A stretch of 64,000 nucleotides of DNA from JAEUUM01 sp038326165 (lineage in GTDB: Bacteria; Bacteroidota; Bacteroidia; Chitinophagales; Saprospiraceae): positions 1 to 64,000 of the forward strand of contig JBBQJT010000014.1 in assembly GCA_038326165.1 (NCBI GenBank). Direction: 5' to 3'. The notes beneath the pieces are model-generated. The model did not search any database. It was given only the letters and a program-made list of their open reading frames with translations, and had not been told where the DNA came from. Within the stretch, counting starts at the first letter, position 1. Every line of letters begins with the position of its first letter. The translations under genes and the position numbers were made by a program. This document shows positions 62,438 to 64,000 of this stretch, piece after piece.

Positions 62438-63715
62438 TTACTTTGATAGATATTTTAGACTGCTATTGCGTTTTATCCAATGGGCGATTCTTGAATTGGG
62501 GAGCAAACATTCTGCTCGACCTTTGATGGTATCCCATTCTCCATAAAGCTTTATTCCTGATGGACTCAACACAAAATAAGGGTAGTTTTGTTTTGTAGAA
62601 GAGATATTACATACATGAAATAAACTGTCCCCTGCTATTACACTTTCTTTAAACAAATCAGTTAATTCAAAAGGCAAACCTTTCTTGGTATCAAAATTTA
62701 AAGGGATGGTTGTTTGCTTCTGGGTTTTACCATCAACTACTAATAAATGACCGCTGATGAGTTCTTGTGTGACAAATTTAATATCAGGGTAAATATAATA
62801 GCGGTGTTCTAGCCTTCGGTCAGGATCATAACTGGCGGTTCCGTCTATACGAGCTTGACTCAATATTTGCGCAGAGATGCTATCGATCAGTTGATGGATA
62901 TATTCATTGGCATCGTCATGTTTACTAGAAGGCAACCACATTTCACAACTGAAAAAGTAATTCTGGTAACTCTTGGGTTCGAAGTTCAATTTGCTCTGTA
63001 TCTTCAGTTCTACATGTTCATCAGTCATTCCTATTCCGGTAATGATTCCAAGTATTTGCTTTCCTCCCTTAATTTTGCCATTCAAGACGAATAGTTTTTG
63101 TTCATCTTTCAGAAAATTCAACTCAATATCCTTGCCTGAAATTTTCCCCATTACATCATAATATTTGCTACCATCTTTGTTGTAACAATATCCACTGAGG
63201 GATTGTGCATCCAGTTTGCGCAATATCAATTTTGTTTCTTCGTAGGCCACCGAACCTTCAAACCATTTCACCCAATACTCGTCATCTACGTTCTTGATTT
63301 TAGATGCCTTGGATGTTTTTTTGTAGAGCTTAGCCGATTGTCCTATGTTTCCATTCGGAGATACCCAGTCAACTGAGATTGATGCACTGTCAACATAACC
63401 GGTCCATTTGCCAGAAAGTAAAGTATCGTTAGTAACTTCAAATACACTTAAGTTTCCTTCATTCAATTGGCCTTCAAGCTTCAATTCAAGGCCTGAATTA
63501 CTGTATTCAATCCATCCTTTACATTTCCAACCATTGCTAGCCAAGAACATTTTGACGGGATGTATGCTGTTGATGAGGCCAGCATATTGATCCATCCAAA
63601 TAACAGTGTCCTGCGAATTGTCAAAACAAGCCTTGAGTTTTGTTTGCCAATTGTTTTGGGCATGCAACGACATGGTGCAAATGGTGAAAATCGTTACAAC
63701 AATCAATTTGATCAT
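62438..63715 (-). CDS. Exported protein of unknown function inserted in the Bat operon
   Basis: 425 residues with signal peptide (MIKLIVVTIFTICTMSLHAQ). Two related beta-rich modules follow (~35-130, with GWIEYSNSGLELKLEGQLNEGNL-like strands, and ~150-245, with SGYCYNKDGSKYYDVMGKIS), each describing a small barrel-like pattern. The C-terminal ~170 residues resemble DUF3298-type domains (YYIYPDIKFVTQELISG, then LNFDTKKGLPFELTDLF). I do not recognise the full protein. It overlaps moxR by four bases and abuts the DUF58 gene, between two genes that usually touch each other, so it is likely tied to Bat function. Confidence 0.65.
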   Translation of the reverse strand: MIKLIVVTIFTICTMSLHAQNNWQTKLKACFDNSQDTVIWMDQYAGLINSIHPVKMFLASNGWKCKGWIEYSNSGLELKLEGQLNEGNLSVFEVTNDTLLSGKWTGYVDSASISVDWVSPNGNIGQSAKLYKKTSKASKIKNVDDEYWVKWFEGSVAYEETKLILRKLDAQSLSGYCYNKDGSKYYDVMGKISGKDIELNFLKDEQKLFVLNGKIKGGKQILGIITGIGMTDEHVELKIQSKLNFEPKSYQNYFFSCEMWLPSSKHDDANEYIHQLIDSISAQILSQARIDGTASYDPDRRLEHRYYIYPDIKFVTQELISGHLLVVDGKTQKQTTIPLNFDTKKGLPFELTDLFKESVIAGDSLFHVCNISSTKQNYPYFVLSPSGIKLYGEWDTIKGRAECLLPNSRIAHWIKRNSSLKYLSK

Positions 63716-64000
63716 GGAACAGTGATTGTAGCTACTATTTTTCTGATGACATCATCGGCAGTTATGCTCTCTGCTTCTGCTTCAAATGTCAAACCAATTC
63801 GGTGTCTCAGTATTTCAAACACGAGTGATTTTACGTCTTCAGGTGTTACGTAGGCTCTGCCACGAATGAGTGCCAGTGCTTTTGCGCCAAGACCCAAGTT
63901 GATAGAAGCTCTGGGTGAGGCACCATAACTCAACAAATTACGCCATTCTTTTGGCGCGGATGAGCCAGTTTTTCTGGTTGCAAACACAATTTCAAGGATA
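63712..64000 (-). CDS. MoxR family AAA+ ATPase, C-terminal part only
   Basis: The last ~96 codons are in the window; the rest lies beyond position 64000. The visible part matches the MoxR lid: ILEIVFATRKTG, GASPRASINLGLGAKALALIRGR, and YVTPEDVKSLVFEILRHRIGLTFEAEAE. The sensor-2 arginine is expected in SPRAS. Walker motifs are outside. MoxR proteins act as chaperone-like ATPases with DUF58 and VWA partners, which follow downstream. It is apparently an early gene of the Bat operon. Confidence 0.85.
   Translation of the reverse strand, partial: ILEIVFATRKTGSSAPKEWRNLLSYGASPRASINLGLGAKALALIRGRAYVTPEDVKSLVFEILRHRIGLTFEAEAESITADDVIRKIVATITVP

Noticed and set aside
1..64000. CRISPR arrays, IS elements, attachment sites or prophage
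   Set aside because: No regularly spaced repeats, transposase or integrase frames, or phage-type genes were seen on either strand.

Overview
The window looks like a core-chromosome segment of a Bacteroidota bacterium, A+T-rich by eye (about 60%). Four things point there. Several gene starts have the Bacteroidota -7 promoter box TAnnTTTG, and Shine-Dalgarno sites are not evident. Type IX secretion parts are present: a PorU-family sortase, a plug protein, GldD, and cargo with type A and type B sorting ends. There is a MoxR/DUF58/Bat aerotolerance operon, and the gldD-ssb-mutY gene order is typical of the phylum. Large secreted multidomain proteins and a single protein carrying both dockerin-like and cohesin-like modules suggest the Saprospiria/Chitinophagia side of the phylum, but that is inference. 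I see no tRNA, rRNA, CRISPR array, insertion sequence, phage or plasmid signature.

Layout. 1-13 kb is mostly plus strand: the 5' end of a lipoprotein gene, a secreted MORN-repeat/caspase protein, a CvpA-like membrane protein, two exported proteins, then parE, lon, prfC, glyS and a comF-type gene. 13-29 kb is minus strand: a uronyl C5-epimerase-like protein with a polysaccharide flippase, a 1674-residue PorU2-type sortase with urocanase, a DUF2064 transferase with an efflux adaptor and TolC, the T9SS plug protein and guaB. 29-35 kb holds tadA, a small ORF and a DUF2723/rpiB/M28-peptidase operon. 35-42 kb holds a 65-residue membrane protein with a textbook promoter, a three-gene outer-membrane cluster, gldD, ssb, mutY and an ECF sigma factor. 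42-50 kb is a secA-SPOR-rodA-tgt-lptF/G run. 50-56 kb has a lipoprotein, two T9SS cargo proteins and an alpha/beta hydrolase. 56-64 kb is the Bat operon, running off the right edge inside moxR.

Functional themes are envelope building (secA, rodA, LptF/G, C5-epimerase and flippase, DUF2723 transferase), protein export by T9SS, and protein and nucleic-acid quality control (lon, prfC, mutY, tadA, tgt). Many genes are tightly packed: ATGA start/stop overlaps occur at 14020, 23073, 31612, 57517, 59659 and 60660, and three convergent pairs have no spacer at all.

The least expected signal is not a gene. The 10-bp palindrome TTTCATGAAA occurs eleven times, against about 0.2 expected from base composition, in both usable codon phases and at two gene starts. 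Other points of interest are a DUF547 domain fused to a predicted outer-membrane barrel within a barrel cluster, a queuine tRNA-ribosyltransferase without its zinc cysteines, a truncated second BatD, and promoters that abut start codons and suggest leaderless mRNAs.
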